NCBI RefSeq assembly: GCF_904831005.1
Contig: NZ_LR882982.1
Span: 434,001 to 498,000, forward strand
Direction of reading: 5' to 3'
DNA length: 64,000 bases
Source of the DNA: Microbacterium hydrocarbonoxydans
Lineage (GTDB): Bacteria; Actinomycetota; Actinomycetes; Actinomycetales; Microbacteriaceae
Below the pieces are notes generated by a model. The model did not search any database and had not been told where the DNA came from. It was given only the letters and a program-made list of their open reading frames with translations. Numbering within the stretch: position 1 is the first letter of the stretch; each line of letters starts with the position of its first letter. Of this stretch, positions 45,258 through 53,692 are shown piece by piece. Position numbers and translations under genes: made by a program.

Positions 45258-46175
45258 TCAGGAGACGGAGGCGGTGGCGGGCGCGGTGACGAGTTCGTCG
45301 CGCCAGGTGCGGGTGGGACGCCAGCCGAGCAGTCGGGTGGCCTTGGCGGAGGAGAAAGCGGGTGTGCGGCCGGTGAGCTCCGACGCCGCATGCGCGGTGC
45401 CGGGATGGAACTGCGGCAGCAGCTCGCTCAAGGGGTGGCGGGCGAGTGCGTCGTCGGCGCCGACGAAGAAGACCTCGCCGTTGGGGATGTCGTCGAGCGC
45501 GGCCAGCAGAGTGTCGGCGAAGTTCGCGACGTCGCGGGCATCGACGTAGTTGAAGAGGGCCGGAGCCGACAGCGCCGGATCGTCGAGACGCTCGAGCACG
45601 GTGTGCCCCTGCTGAGTGGGCGCGCCCGCCCACTCCTCGGGAGCGATGACGTAGCAGGGCCGGAACGAGGCGAAGCGCACGTCATCGCCGGTCTGCCGCC
45701 GCAGCATGGCGACGGTCTGCTCGATCAGGAGCTTCGACAGGGCATAGGCGTTCCACGGCTCGGTGGCGGAGTCCTCATCGAGGGGAAGACGATCGGGCGC
45801 CCAGCCGCGCGGAGCGCCGTAGCCGATCACGGTCGGGCTGGAGGCCGCGACGATCCGATGGATGCCGGCGTGCACCGCGCCGCCGAGCACCGACTGCGCG
45901 AGCGCCGCGTTGGTACGCAGGATGACGTCTTCAGGGGCGGCGAAGGGCACGGCGATCGCGGCGAGGTGGATGAGCGCATCGGCGTGCGTGCCGCCGAGCG
46001 CCGATGCGGTGGCGTCCGCATCCGTGAGATCGAGGGAGAGCTGCGAGATTCCGGGGCGCTCGAGGTGCTCGGTCGGAGCGCGGTCGATCGACACGAGCTC
46101 GTGCCCCGCCTCTGCGAGACCGGTCACCAGAGTCCGGCCGAGGCGACCGGACCCGCCGGTGACGGCGATCTTCAT
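45258..46175 (-). CDS. NAD-dependent epimerase/uronate dehydrogenase-like protein
   Basis: A 305-residue extended SDR with VTGGSGRLGRTLV at the start, HLAAIAVP, and the active-site YALSK near residue 143. In the operon with KDG dehydratase and semialdehyde dehydrogenase the best assignment is uronate dehydrogenase, which oxidises galacturonate or glucuronate to the aldarolactone. A sugar epimerase cannot be excluded. It overlaps the Gfo/Idh gene by four bases. Confidence 0.85.
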   Translation of the reverse strand: MKIAVTGGSGRLGRTLVTGLAEAGHELVSIDRAPTEHLERPGISQLSLDLTDADATASALGGTHADALIHLAAIAVPFAAPEDVILRTNAALAQSVLGGAVHAGIHRIVAASSPTVIGYGAPRGWAPDRLPLDEDSATEPWNAYALSKLLIEQTVAMLRRQTGDDVRFASFRPCYVIAPEEWAGAPTQQGHTVLERLDDPALSAPALFNYVDARDVANFADTLLAALDDIPNGEVFFVGADDALARHPLSELLPQFHPGTAHAASELTGRTPAFSSAKATRLLGWRPTRTWRDELVTAPATASVS

Positions 46176-47503
46176 CGGCCCGACTCGAGGAGCTCGATGC
46201 CGAGGTCGGCGACCTTCACCGGCAGGCCGGTCTCGAGGGAGCGGTTGCCGGCGATGCCGACCGCGATCGAGCGGATGCCGTCGGTCCAGTCCGCCGGACG
46301 TGCGAGGGGATCGTCGCCCGGGCCTTCGAACACATCGGACAGGAGCAGGGCGTCGCCGCCGCCGTGACCGCCGTCACCGCCGTCGATGGGCACCTCGTAG
46401 GCCGCCTCCCAGTGCCGCTGCACGAGGATGCGCTCGCCTTCGGGCCGGTGCTCGGTCGCGCCGTCACCGCCGGAGAGGCTGGGGTCGATGTGCGGGTGCA
46501 GGCCTTCGCCGGCCAGCACGGCGCCGCGCTCGATGACCTCGAGCTCGACACGACCGAGAGTGCCGTTGATCGCGACGCGGTACCCCTCCCACGGAGAGTG
46601 CGCGTTCAGCGAGTACGACAGCGTGGCTCCCGAGGCGTAGTCGACGACGAGCGCCAGGTTGTCTTCGATCGTGATGCCCTCGCTGAACACGTCGAGGTCC
46701 CGCACGTAGCCGTCGTGCTGTTCTGCCTCGAGGTACAGCGCGGTCAGGCGCTCGTCGGTGCGCAGGTCGAGCTCGAACAGATCGCCCCCGTCGTGCGTGC
46801 CGCGCGCAGGTCGCTCGCCCAAGCCGCGGCTCGCCGCGTTCTCGGCACCGTAGAAGCGCAGTCCTCCTGAGGCGAAAACGCGCGTGGGCTGCGAGCGGAT
46901 CCACCAGTTGACGAGGTCGAAGTGATGGCTCGACTTGTGCACGAGCAGCCCGCCCGAGTTCTTCTTCTCGCGGTGCCAGCGGCGGAAGTAGTCGGCGCCG
47001 TGATTGGTGTCGAGCATCCACGAGAAGTCCACCGAGGTGACCTGGCCGACAGTGCCGTCCTGGATGATGCGGCGCAGCGCGCTGTTGCGCGGGGAATAGC
47101 GGTAGTTGAACGTCAGCACCACCTGGCGGCCCGTGCGCTCCACGGCCTGCTCGATACGCGCGGCGCTCGCCGCATCGATCGTGAGGGGCTTCTCGACGAC
47201 CACGTCGGCGCCTGCCTCGAGGGAGCGGACGATGAGCTCGGCGTGCAGGTCGTCTCGCGAGCAGATGATCACCCTGTCGACGCGCTCGTCGCGGATGACC
47301 TGCTCGAGCTCGTCCGGGGTGGCGAGTCGGGGCGCGGGTGCGCCTGCGTCGGCGACGCGTGCGGCGTGGAACGCGGCGCGCACCGGGTTGGGCTCGACGA
47401 TCGCGACCAGCTCGGCGCGATCCCGGTGTGCTCCGGTGATCGCATCGACATACATCTGGGCGCGGACTCCGGCACCGGCGAGGGCGTAACGCAGACGGGA
47501 CAT
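46172..47503 (-). CDS. Gfo/Idh/MocA-family oxidoreductase
   Basis: A 443-residue NAD(P)-dependent sugar oxidoreductase and the first gene of the uronate operon. The Rossmann start is ALAGAGVRAQMYV, followed by VVVEKPLT and HKSSHHFDLVNWW, the HxxxD-type catalytic region. ATG 47503 follows CGGAG; a TTG three bases upstream is less likely. Divergent from the GH43 gene with operator-like palindromes between. Substrate unknown, probably a pectin-derived sugar. Confidence 0.88.
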   Translation of the reverse strand: MSRLRYALAGAGVRAQMYVDAITGAHRDRAELVAIVEPNPVRAAFHAARVADAGAPAPRLATPDELEQVIRDERVDRVIICSRDDLHAELIVRSLEAGADVVVEKPLTIDAASAARIEQAVERTGRQVVLTFNYRYSPRNSALRRIIQDGTVGQVTSVDFSWMLDTNHGADYFRRWHREKKNSGGLLVHKSSHHFDLVNWWIRSQPTRVFASGGLRFYGAENAASRGLGERPARGTHDGGDLFELDLRTDERLTALYLEAEQHDGYVRDLDVFSEGITIEDNLALVVDYASGATLSYSLNAHSPWEGYRVAINGTLGRVELEVIERGAVLAGEGLHPHIDPSLSGGDGATEHRPEGERILVQRHWEAAYEVPIDGGDGGHGGGDALLLSDVFEGPGDDPLARPADWTDGIRSIAVGIAGNRSLETGLPVKVADLGIELLESGR

Positions 47504-47521
47504 CAAATACTCCGAATCTCA

Positions 47522-47533
47522 GGAAACGTTTTC
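47522..47533. promoter_or_regulatory. LacI-type operator, AAACGTTT core
   Basis: GGAAACGTTTTC is a near palindrome (five of six pairs) with an 8-bp perfect AAACGTTT core at 47524-47531. It lies 19 bp before the Gfo/Idh start in the divergent spacer. The same core is at 59285-59292. Confidence 0.6.
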
Positions 47534-47603
47534 TCACCGTAACACCCCAGCGACCCGCACGAAAGGTCCTTTCGCGAATCGGGCCACGCCAGCCGTGGAC
47601 AGG

Positions 47604-47611
47604 AACCGGTT
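47604..47611. promoter_or_regulatory. LacI-type operator, AACCGGTT core
   Basis: AACCGGTT within GGAACCGGTTTCCC lies 20 bp before the GH43 start. The same 8-bp palindrome followed by TCCC occurs at 58165-58172 before the permease operon, so one regulator may bind both. Confidence 0.55.
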
Positions 47612-47631
47612 TCCCGACTACCTTGAGACGG

Positions 47632-49140
47632 ATGAAACTCATCGACGATGTGAGCTCCTACCGCAACCCGATCATCGATGCCGATGTTCCCGATCCCGAC
47701 GCCATCCGCGTGGGGGATCGCTTCTACCTCGTGGCATCGAGCTTCCACCGTGCGCCCGGGCTGCCCGTCTTCACGTCCGACGACCTGGTCACGTGGGAGC
47801 GCATCGGCTATGCCCTCGAGGGCAACGTGCCGGACGCGTGGTTCGCGCAGCCTCGACATGGCGGAGGCGTGTGGGCGCCGTCGATCCGGCATCAGGACGG
47901 GCTCTTCCATGTCGTCTACCCCGACCCCGATCAGGGCGTGTTCGTGGTGACGGCTCAGGACCCGGCGGGTCCGTGGTCGGCGCCTCATCTACTGCTTCCG
48001 GGGCTCGGGATCATCGACCCCTGCCCCCTGTGGGACGACGACGGTCAGGCGTACCTCGTGCACGGCTGGGCGCGATCACGGGCGGGGCGCAAGAACCTCG
48101 TCACCGTGATCCCCGTCGACGCCCAGCTGCGGCATCCGGTCGGCCCCGCCGTCGACGTCATCGACGGCGACCTCCTCGACGGCTTCACGACTCTCGAGGG
48201 TCCCAAGTTCTACAAGCGCGACGGCGAGTACTGGATCTTCGCGCCCGCCGGCGGCGTCGCCACAGGATGGCAGGCGGTGTTCCGCGGGCCGACGCCGTTC
48301 GGTCCGTTCGAGCACCGGATCACCCTCTCCCAGGGCGCGACACCGGTGAACGGACCGCACCAGGGCGCGTGGGTCGATGATGGTCGCGGGGGCGACTGGT
48401 TCCTGCACTTCCAGGACAGGGGGGTCTACGGCCGGGTGCTGCACCTGCAGCCGATGGCCTGGGACGCCGACGGGTGGCCCGTGATGGGCGAGGCGGTGGG
48501 CGGCGGCGATGCCCAGCCGGTGCTGCGGCATCCGACGCCGTTCGGCACATCGCAGGGATCGCGAACGCTCGCGCGGTCGGATGACTTCGCCGAAGGGCGC
48601 CCGAGCAGTCACTGGCAGTGGGAGGCCGGGGTCGACCCGAGGGCCGTGGTCCCCGGCGGCCCCGGTCTGGGATTGCGCAGCAGCCCGGACGGGGGCAACG
48701 TGCGCACGCTGGCGAGAGTGCTCTCGCAGAACCTGTCAGGGCAGCCGTGCACGGCGCATGTCGAGGTCTCGCTGCAGACCGCGGGGCTGCATGAGCGCGC
48801 CGGAATGGCGGTGCTCGGACTGGACTACGCGTGGGCGGGGATCCGGCAAACGGATTCCGGCCCCGAGGCCGTCGTCGCCATGCGCGGGCGTGACGACCAG
48901 GTCGAACGGGTGGTGGCCACGTTCCCGCTGCACGACGACCGCGTTCGGGTGGGCGTCACCGTGGATGCCGATGCTCGCGTGCGATTCACGCTGGGTGCGA
49001 CCTCGATCGACCCGCAGTTCACCGCCGTCGAGGGGCACTGGGTCGGTGCGTCTCTGTCTCTCTTCGCGGCTGCTCCGTTCGGCCGGCCCGACGCGATCGG
49101 CCGCTTCGTCGACTTCACCATCCATACGCAGGAAAGCTGA
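47632..49140 (+). CDS. Family 43 glycoside hydrolase, no signal peptide
   Basis: A 502-residue enzyme. ATG 47632 is chosen over a TTG at 47623. The N-terminal five-bladed domain has NPIIDADVPDPDAIRVGD (base Asp), LGIIDPCPLWDDDGQAYLV (Asp) and TTLEGPKFYKRDG (acid Glu, near 190). The C-terminal half is a concanavalin-like domain with beta-xylosidase-type strands. Family members remove arabinose, xylose or galactose. The lack of a signal peptide points to work on imported pectin oligosaccharides. Confidence 0.92.
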   Translation: MKLIDDVSSYRNPIIDADVPDPDAIRVGDRFYLVASSFHRAPGLPVFTSDDLVTWERIGYALEGNVPDAWFAQPRHGGGVWAPSIRHQDGLFHVVYPDPDQGVFVVTAQDPAGPWSAPHLLLPGLGIIDPCPLWDDDGQAYLVHGWARSRAGRKNLVTVIPVDAQLRHPVGPAVDVIDGDLLDGFTTLEGPKFYKRDGEYWIFAPAGGVATGWQAVFRGPTPFGPFEHRITLSQGATPVNGPHQGAWVDDGRGGDWFLHFQDRGVYGRVLHLQPMAWDADGWPVMGEAVGGGDAQPVLRHPTPFGTSQGSRTLARSDDFAEGRPSSHWQWEAGVDPRAVVPGGPGLGLRSSPDGGNVRTLARVLSQNLSGQPCTAHVEVSLQTAGLHERAGMAVLGLDYAWAGIRQTDSGPEAVVAMRGRDDQVERVVATFPLHDDRVRVGVTVDADARVRFTLGATSIDPQFTAVEGHWVGASLSLFAAAPFGRPDAIGRFVDFTIHTQES

Positions 49141-49142
49141 TC

Positions 49143-50159
49143 ATGGCGACCAGACGTGCGCGCAGCACACCCACCCGTGAGACGACGATCAACGACATCG
49201 CACGGGTCGCGGGCGTCTCGAAGGCGACCGTCTCGCGAGTCGCCAACGGCGTCAGCACCGTGAACGAAGAGATCGCGCAGCGGGTGCGCGCGGTGATCGA
49301 CGAGCTCGGATACACCCCGAGCCAGACCGCCAGGTCGCTGTCGCTCGGGTCGAGCCGCACGGTCGGGGTGCTGCTGCCCGACCTCGGCAACCCGATGTTC
49401 CATCAGGTGCTGCACGGCTTCAACAGGGCGGCCTCTCAGGACGGCTACCACGTGATCGTCACGGATGCATTCGAAGACGCGGATGCCGAGGCCGAGCTCG
49501 CCCGAGATCTTCGCGACCGCACCGACGCGGTGGCGCTGTTCGCCCCCCGCATGCCGAGGGAGAGCCTGCTGCAGCTGCTGCCGCGCGTGTCTCCCGTCGT
49601 GGTCTTCAACCGCACGACCGGCAAGAACGCGGGTTCCGTGCTCATCGACTACCACGAGGGCATACTGCTGCTCGCACGGCATCTGATGCAGCTCGGCCAT
49701 CGCCGCATCGCCTTCCTCGCGGGCCCGACGTACGCGCGTGCGAACTGGGAGCGCGAACGCGGACTCGACGAGCTCCGCACCGAGGAGTCGGAGGTGGAGA
49801 TCATCGACGTGCCGTGCGGCCACTCCTTCGAAGACGGATACGACTCCTGGCCGGCGCTTCGCAAGACCGGGGCGACAGCCGTGATCGCGTACAACGATGT
49901 CGTGGCGCTCGGACTCCTCGGACGCCTGTCGGAGGAGGGGGTCGCGGTACCGGGGGAGATCTCGGTGGCCGGTTTCGACGACATCCCGTTCTCGCGCTTC
50001 TCGTCGCCGTCGCTCACGACGATGACGTCGAGGCTGTCGGAGATCGGGGCACGCATCTGGGAGGTGCTGCGCGCCGAGATGACCGATGACCCGATCCGTG
50101 ACCCCATCATGTTCTCGCCGGAGCTCGCGTCGCGCGCCAGCACCAGGGAGATCTCGTGA
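49143..50159 (+). CDS. LacI-family transcriptional regulator (GH43 operon)
   Basis: A 338-residue repressor with HTH TTINDIARVAGVSKATVSRV and hinge, then a periplasmic-binding-type sensor with VGVLLPDLGNPMFHQVLHG. It lies 2 bp after GH43 and overlaps DUF6807 by four bases, so it is probably autoregulated inside its own operon. It is a candidate to bind AACCGGTT or AAACGTTT sites. Confidence 0.94.
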   Translation: MATRRARSTPTRETTINDIARVAGVSKATVSRVANGVSTVNEEIAQRVRAVIDELGYTPSQTARSLSLGSSRTVGVLLPDLGNPMFHQVLHGFNRAASQDGYHVIVTDAFEDADAEAELARDLRDRTDAVALFAPRMPRESLLQLLPRVSPVVVFNRTTGKNAGSVLIDYHEGILLLARHLMQLGHRRIAFLAGPTYARANWERERGLDELRTEESEVEIIDVPCGHSFEDGYDSWPALRKTGATAVIAYNDVVALGLLGRLSEEGVAVPGEISVAGFDDIPFSRFSSPSLTTMTSRLSEIGARIWEVLRAEMTDDPIRDPIMFSPELASRASTREIS

Positions 50160-50965
50160 GTCTCGACCTGCTCCTGGCGGAGTCCGGCGCAGTGCGCTAC
50201 CACGACGGCATCGACGTCGACCCGCAGCTGTCTCCTCGCCCGTATCTCACCGCCGTGACGAGGAACGGCGCCGCCGCGACCGCGGTCGGGCCCGACGACC
50301 ACGTGCACCACCTCGGCATGAGCGTCGCGATCCCCGATGTGAACGGCACGACGTTCTGGGGCGGACGCACCTTCGTGCGCGGCGGCGGCTCTCAGCTGCT
50401 GCCGAATCACGGCAGGCAGCAGGTGCGATCGCGTGACGTCGAGCCCGGTCGCATCACAGAACAGCTGGCGTGGATCGGCCCGGAGGAGACCGGGGCAGCA
50501 CCGCTGCTCGAGGAGCTGAGGACGATCTCGGTGCGCGAGGGAGCCGATGGCATCGACGTGCACTGGCACACCGAGCTCACCGCGTCTCATGGCGCCGTCA
50601 GCTTCGGCAGCCCGCAGACCAACGGCCGCGACGGGGCCTTCTACGGCGGGATCTTCTGGCGCGCGTCGTTCCTCGAAGGGCGCGTGCGCTGTGCGAGCGG
50701 CGAGGGGACGGATGCCGCGCACGGCTCGCTCTCGCCGTGGCTCGCCGTCGACGGGCCCGGCGTCTCACTGGTCGCCACCACCTCGAACGGCGACATGCCC
50801 TGGTTCGTGCGCGCCGACGGATACGTGGGCTTCGGGCCCGGGGTCGCCGTGACCGGTCGCCGCAGCCTGGCCGCCGGCGAGACGCTGCGACTCGACCTCC
50901 GCGTCGCGATCCTCGAAGATCCCCCCGCAGATCCTGCGGCGGTCGCGAGACGGCTGGGGGCCTGA
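50156..50965 (+). CDS. DUF6807 (PmoA-like) protein
   Basis: A 269-residue protein of the family annotated PmoA/DUF6807, all-beta and often found with glycoside hydrolases. DDHVHHLGMSVAIPDVNGTTFWGG has the conserved His cluster, and TNGRDGAFYGGIFWR follows. The name PmoA is historical; nothing here suggests methane oxidation. Co-translated with the LacI gene. Likely role is in handling plant sugars, but unproven. Confidence 0.83.
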   Translation: MSLDLLLAESGAVRYHDGIDVDPQLSPRPYLTAVTRNGAAATAVGPDDHVHHLGMSVAIPDVNGTTFWGGRTFVRGGGSQLLPNHGRQQVRSRDVEPGRITEQLAWIGPEETGAAPLLEELRTISVREGADGIDVHWHTELTASHGAVSFGSPQTNGRDGAFYGGIFWRASFLEGRVRCASGEGTDAAHGSLSPWLAVDGPGVSLVATTSNGDMPWFVRADGYVGFGPGVAVTGRRSLAAGETLRLDLRVAILEDPPADPAAVARRLGA

Positions 50966-50968
50966 GCC

Positions 50969-52273
50969 ATGACATCCGACCTGCAGCGACTGCTCGACGG
51001 GGCGCACGCGGCCGACATCGCGATCCACTCGCTCGCGATCAGCGTCGACGGCGAGGAGCGGGTGCGCACCGCGGTGCAGCCGTGGGGGCACGCCGTGCCG
51101 CATCGCATGTACTCGGTGTCGAAGTCGGTCACGTCGCTCGCGATCCTGCTGCTGGCCGACGAGGGGCGGCTCAGCCTCGACGACCCGATCATCGATCACT
51201 TCCCCGAGATGGCACCCGTGCACACGTGGCTCGCCGCCACTCGCATCGACGACATGCTGGCGATGACGGGTCCGCACCCTCGCACCACGTACGACGTCGA
51301 CGGCGACGGGTGGCTGGAGTCGTACTTCCGGGTGCCGCCGACGCATCGCCCCGGCACGCTGTTCACCTACGACACGAGCGCGAGCTATGTGCTCAGCGCA
51401 CTCGTCGAGCGGCTGGCGCAGGTACCGATGCTCGAGTACCTGCGCCCGCGACTGCTGGATCCGCTGGGTGTGGGACGCAGCATGAGGTTCCTCACCGGCC
51501 CCGAGGGCATCAGCCACGGCGGCTCAGGACTGATCGCGGCTCCGGGCGACATGCTGCGGATCGCCGAAGCCGTGAACGGCACGGTCGACGTGCTGCCGGC
51601 GGGGGTCAGAGCCCGTCTGATCGAGCGCCGCAGCCACCCTGCGACGCAGACGTGGGGCGCCGCGCTGCGCCACGGGTACGGCCGTCAGATCTGGCTGCCC
51701 GGCGCCGGATGCTGGCTGATGTTCGGCCTCGGCGGACAGCTGGTGTACGGCGACCCCTCGAGAGGGCTCGCCGCCGTGGTCACCGCCGACGCGACGACTC
51801 TGGCGAGCGGCGACCAGCGACTCCTGGACCTCTTCATCGCGGCGCTCGCCCACGACGATGACGACGCTCGTGGTCAGGTGCTGCTGCATCCGCCGACGCC
51901 GCCGCATGATTTCGCTGCGGCGCGGTCGGTGCACGGCACAGGCACGCTCCTCTCGGGCGAGGGTGCTCCGTCACGGCTCTCGGTCGCTCTCGACGCCGAC
52001 GGCGGCGCCCTCACGATCGACGGCCTGACGCTGCGATTCGACACCGCGAGCCCGACCGTGACGACCCTGCCCCTCGGCGATGCGGTCATCACGGCGGGCT
52101 GGTCGTCGCCGGGAGTGCTCGACGCGCGGGTGAGTGCGGCTGCCGACGACATCGCCTCGGTGCGGCTGCGGCTCGTCGCGACGGATGACGGCATCCTCAC
52201 CGTCATGTCGCAGGGCTCGGGACCCGAGATCGGCGTGCAATGGACCTGGCGCGGCAGCTACCGCATGCCGTGA
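50969..52273 (+). CDS. Serine hydrolase, class C beta-lactamase fold
   Basis: A 434-residue cytosolic serine hydrolase. The SxxK nucleophile is Ser49-Lys52 in YSVSKSV and the Tyr partner is in FTYDTSASY (near 134). A C-terminal beta-domain (about 310-434) has no named match. Members include esterases and D-peptidases. In this operon a deacylase or methyl/acetyl esterase on pectin fragments is plausible, as inference from context only. Confidence 0.85.
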   Translation: MTSDLQRLLDGAHAADIAIHSLAISVDGEERVRTAVQPWGHAVPHRMYSVSKSVTSLAILLLADEGRLSLDDPIIDHFPEMAPVHTWLAATRIDDMLAMTGPHPRTTYDVDGDGWLESYFRVPPTHRPGTLFTYDTSASYVLSALVERLAQVPMLEYLRPRLLDPLGVGRSMRFLTGPEGISHGGSGLIAAPGDMLRIAEAVNGTVDVLPAGVRARLIERRSHPATQTWGAALRHGYGRQIWLPGAGCWLMFGLGGQLVYGDPSRGLAAVVTADATTLASGDQRLLDLFIAALAHDDDDARGQVLLHPPTPPHDFAAARSVHGTGTLLSGEGAPSRLSVALDADGGALTIDGLTLRFDTASPTVTTLPLGDAVITAGWSSPGVLDARVSAAADDIASVRLRLVATDDGILTVMSQGSGPEIGVQWTWRGSYRMP

Positions 52274-52274
52274 C

Positions 52275-52301
52275 GGCTGAGATCCGCCCCGGGGCTCAGC
52301 C
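52275..52301. terminator. Possible shared terminator
   Basis: GGCTGAG (52275-52281) pairs with CTCAGCC (52295-52301) between the convergent serine hydrolase and permease genes. The right arm covers the permease stop. The stem is only 7 bp and there is no T-run. Confidence 0.35.
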
Positions 52302-53234
52302 CTTGACCGAGCCGATCAGCGCGCCCTTGACGAAGTAGCGCTGCACGAACGGGTACACGATCAGCATCGGCAGCGTGGCGACGAAGATCACGGCCATGCG
52401 CACCGACTGCGCGGGCGGCACGACGTCGACGGCCGCGCCGTCGGCGTTCAGGCCGCTGGCCACGATCACGATCTGGCGGAGCAGCACCTGCATCGGCCAC
52501 AGCTCGGAGCTGTTGATGTAGAGGATCGCGGACTGGTAGGTGTTCCAGTAGTAGACCGCGTAGAACAGTCCGATCGTGGCGATCGAGGCCAGCGACAGCG
52601 GCAGCACGATGCGCCAGAACACGCCGAGCTCGCTGCACCCGTCGATCCGGGCGGCCTCTTCGAGGCTCTCGGGGATGCCCTGGAAGAAGCTGCGCATGAT
52701 CACGAAGTTGAACGCGTTGATCGCCACCGGGATGATGAGCGACCAGAGCGAGTCGATCAGACCGAGGTTCTTGACCACGATGAAGGTCGGGATCATCCCG
52801 CCCGAGAACAGCATCGTGAACAGCACCAGGAAGTTGATCACCCGGCGGCCCTTCAGGTGCTTCTTCGACAGCGCGTACGCCATGAACGCCGTGAGGATCA
52901 GACTGATCAGCGTGCCGCCGATCGTGACGATCGCCGACACCCCCAGAGCCCGGAAGATCGTCGGCGTCGAGAGGATGTACCGATACGCGTCGAGGCTGAA
53001 GGTCTCGGGCCAGAGGATGAAGGGTCGTGTCGCGAGCTCGCCGGGCGTCGCCAGAGAGCTGGCGAGCACGTTCACGAAGGGCAGCAGGCAGGCCAGCGCG
53101 AACGCGGTGAGGATCACGGCGTTGACCACCATGAACACGCGACGGCCGGGCGTGACCGAGCGGCGCTTGCGCGCGGCCTCGCGGACGCGGATCGGAACAG
53201 TGGCGTCGTCGACGCGGGGCAGGGTGCTGGTCAT
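52296..53234 (-). CDS. Carbohydrate ABC permease, LplC/YtcP type
   Basis: A 312-residue membrane subunit with six helices. The EAA loop is ESLEEAARIDGCSELGVFWRIVLPL (near 200-224). N-terminal and sequence features follow the LplC/YtcP branch, which takes up rhamnogalacturonan and other complex oligosaccharides. ATG 53234 overlaps the upstream stop by four bases. No ATPase gene is in the operon, so a shared MsmX-like ATPase is expected. Confidence 0.94.
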   Translation of the reverse strand: MTSTLPRVDDATVPIRVREAARKRRSVTPGRRVFMVVNAVILTAFALACLLPFVNVLASSLATPGELATRPFILWPETFSLDAYRYILSTPTIFRALGVSAIVTIGGTLISLILTAFMAYALSKKHLKGRRVINFLVLFTMLFSGGMIPTFIVVKNLGLIDSLWSLIIPVAINAFNFVIMRSFFQGIPESLEEAARIDGCSELGVFWRIVLPLSLASIATIGLFYAVYYWNTYQSAILYINSSELWPMQVLLRQIVIVASGLNADGAAVDVVPPAQSVRMAVIFVATLPMLIVYPFVQRYFVKGALIGSVKG

Positions 53235-53692
53235 GACGAACTCCGAGGGGTGGCGGTGCGCACCGCGAACAGTGCGGCGGCGATGAGGAAGAAGAAGGCG
53301 ACCGGGTACAGGATGAACTGCGTTCCGAGCAGGCAGGCCAGTCCCGCAGCCAGGAAGCACAGGCCGGTCGCTCGGCGGCGCGGGCGCAGCCGAGCGAAGA
53401 AGAAGCCGATCGCCGTGCACAGCGCGACCACGATGAACGAGAACCCGAACCACGCGGCCATGGTGTTCAGCACGACGTGCGCGTCGGCCTGGGCCAGCTC
53501 GAGGCCCGCGGCGCGCACGGCCGGCACGACCGTGGAGCGCAGGGTCTCGTCGTCGCTGCGGGTGATCACCAATGCGAAGCCGCCCTGCAGCACGGCGGCT
53601 GCCGTGAGGCCGATGCCGGCGATGATGAGCTCGGCCCGGCGGCGGAAGGGGGGAGCGGCGGTCTCGGCCTCGCGGATCGCGGTGGTGGTCAT
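53231..53692 (-). CDS. Small four-helix membrane protein (DUF4064-like)
   Basis: A 153-residue protein with about four membrane helices. The N-terminal RRAELIIAGIG... and the later FILYPVAFFFLIAAALFAVR resemble DUF4064-type proteins. It overlaps both neighbours by four bases, so it is made together with the transporter. Family assignment is weak; function unknown. Confidence 0.7.
   Translation of the reverse strand: MTTTAIREAETAAPPFRRRAELIIAGIGLTAAAVLQGGFALVITRSDDETLRSTVVPAVRAAGLELAQADAHVVLNTMAAWFGFSFIVVALCTAIGFFFARLRPRRRATGLCFLAAGLACLLGTQFILYPVAFFFLIAAALFAVRTATPRSSS

Noticed and set aside
50156..50965. Methane monooxygenase subunit suggested by the PmoA name
   Set aside because: The domain name is misleading. 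There are no membrane helices and no pmoB or pmoC, and the context is sugar metabolism.
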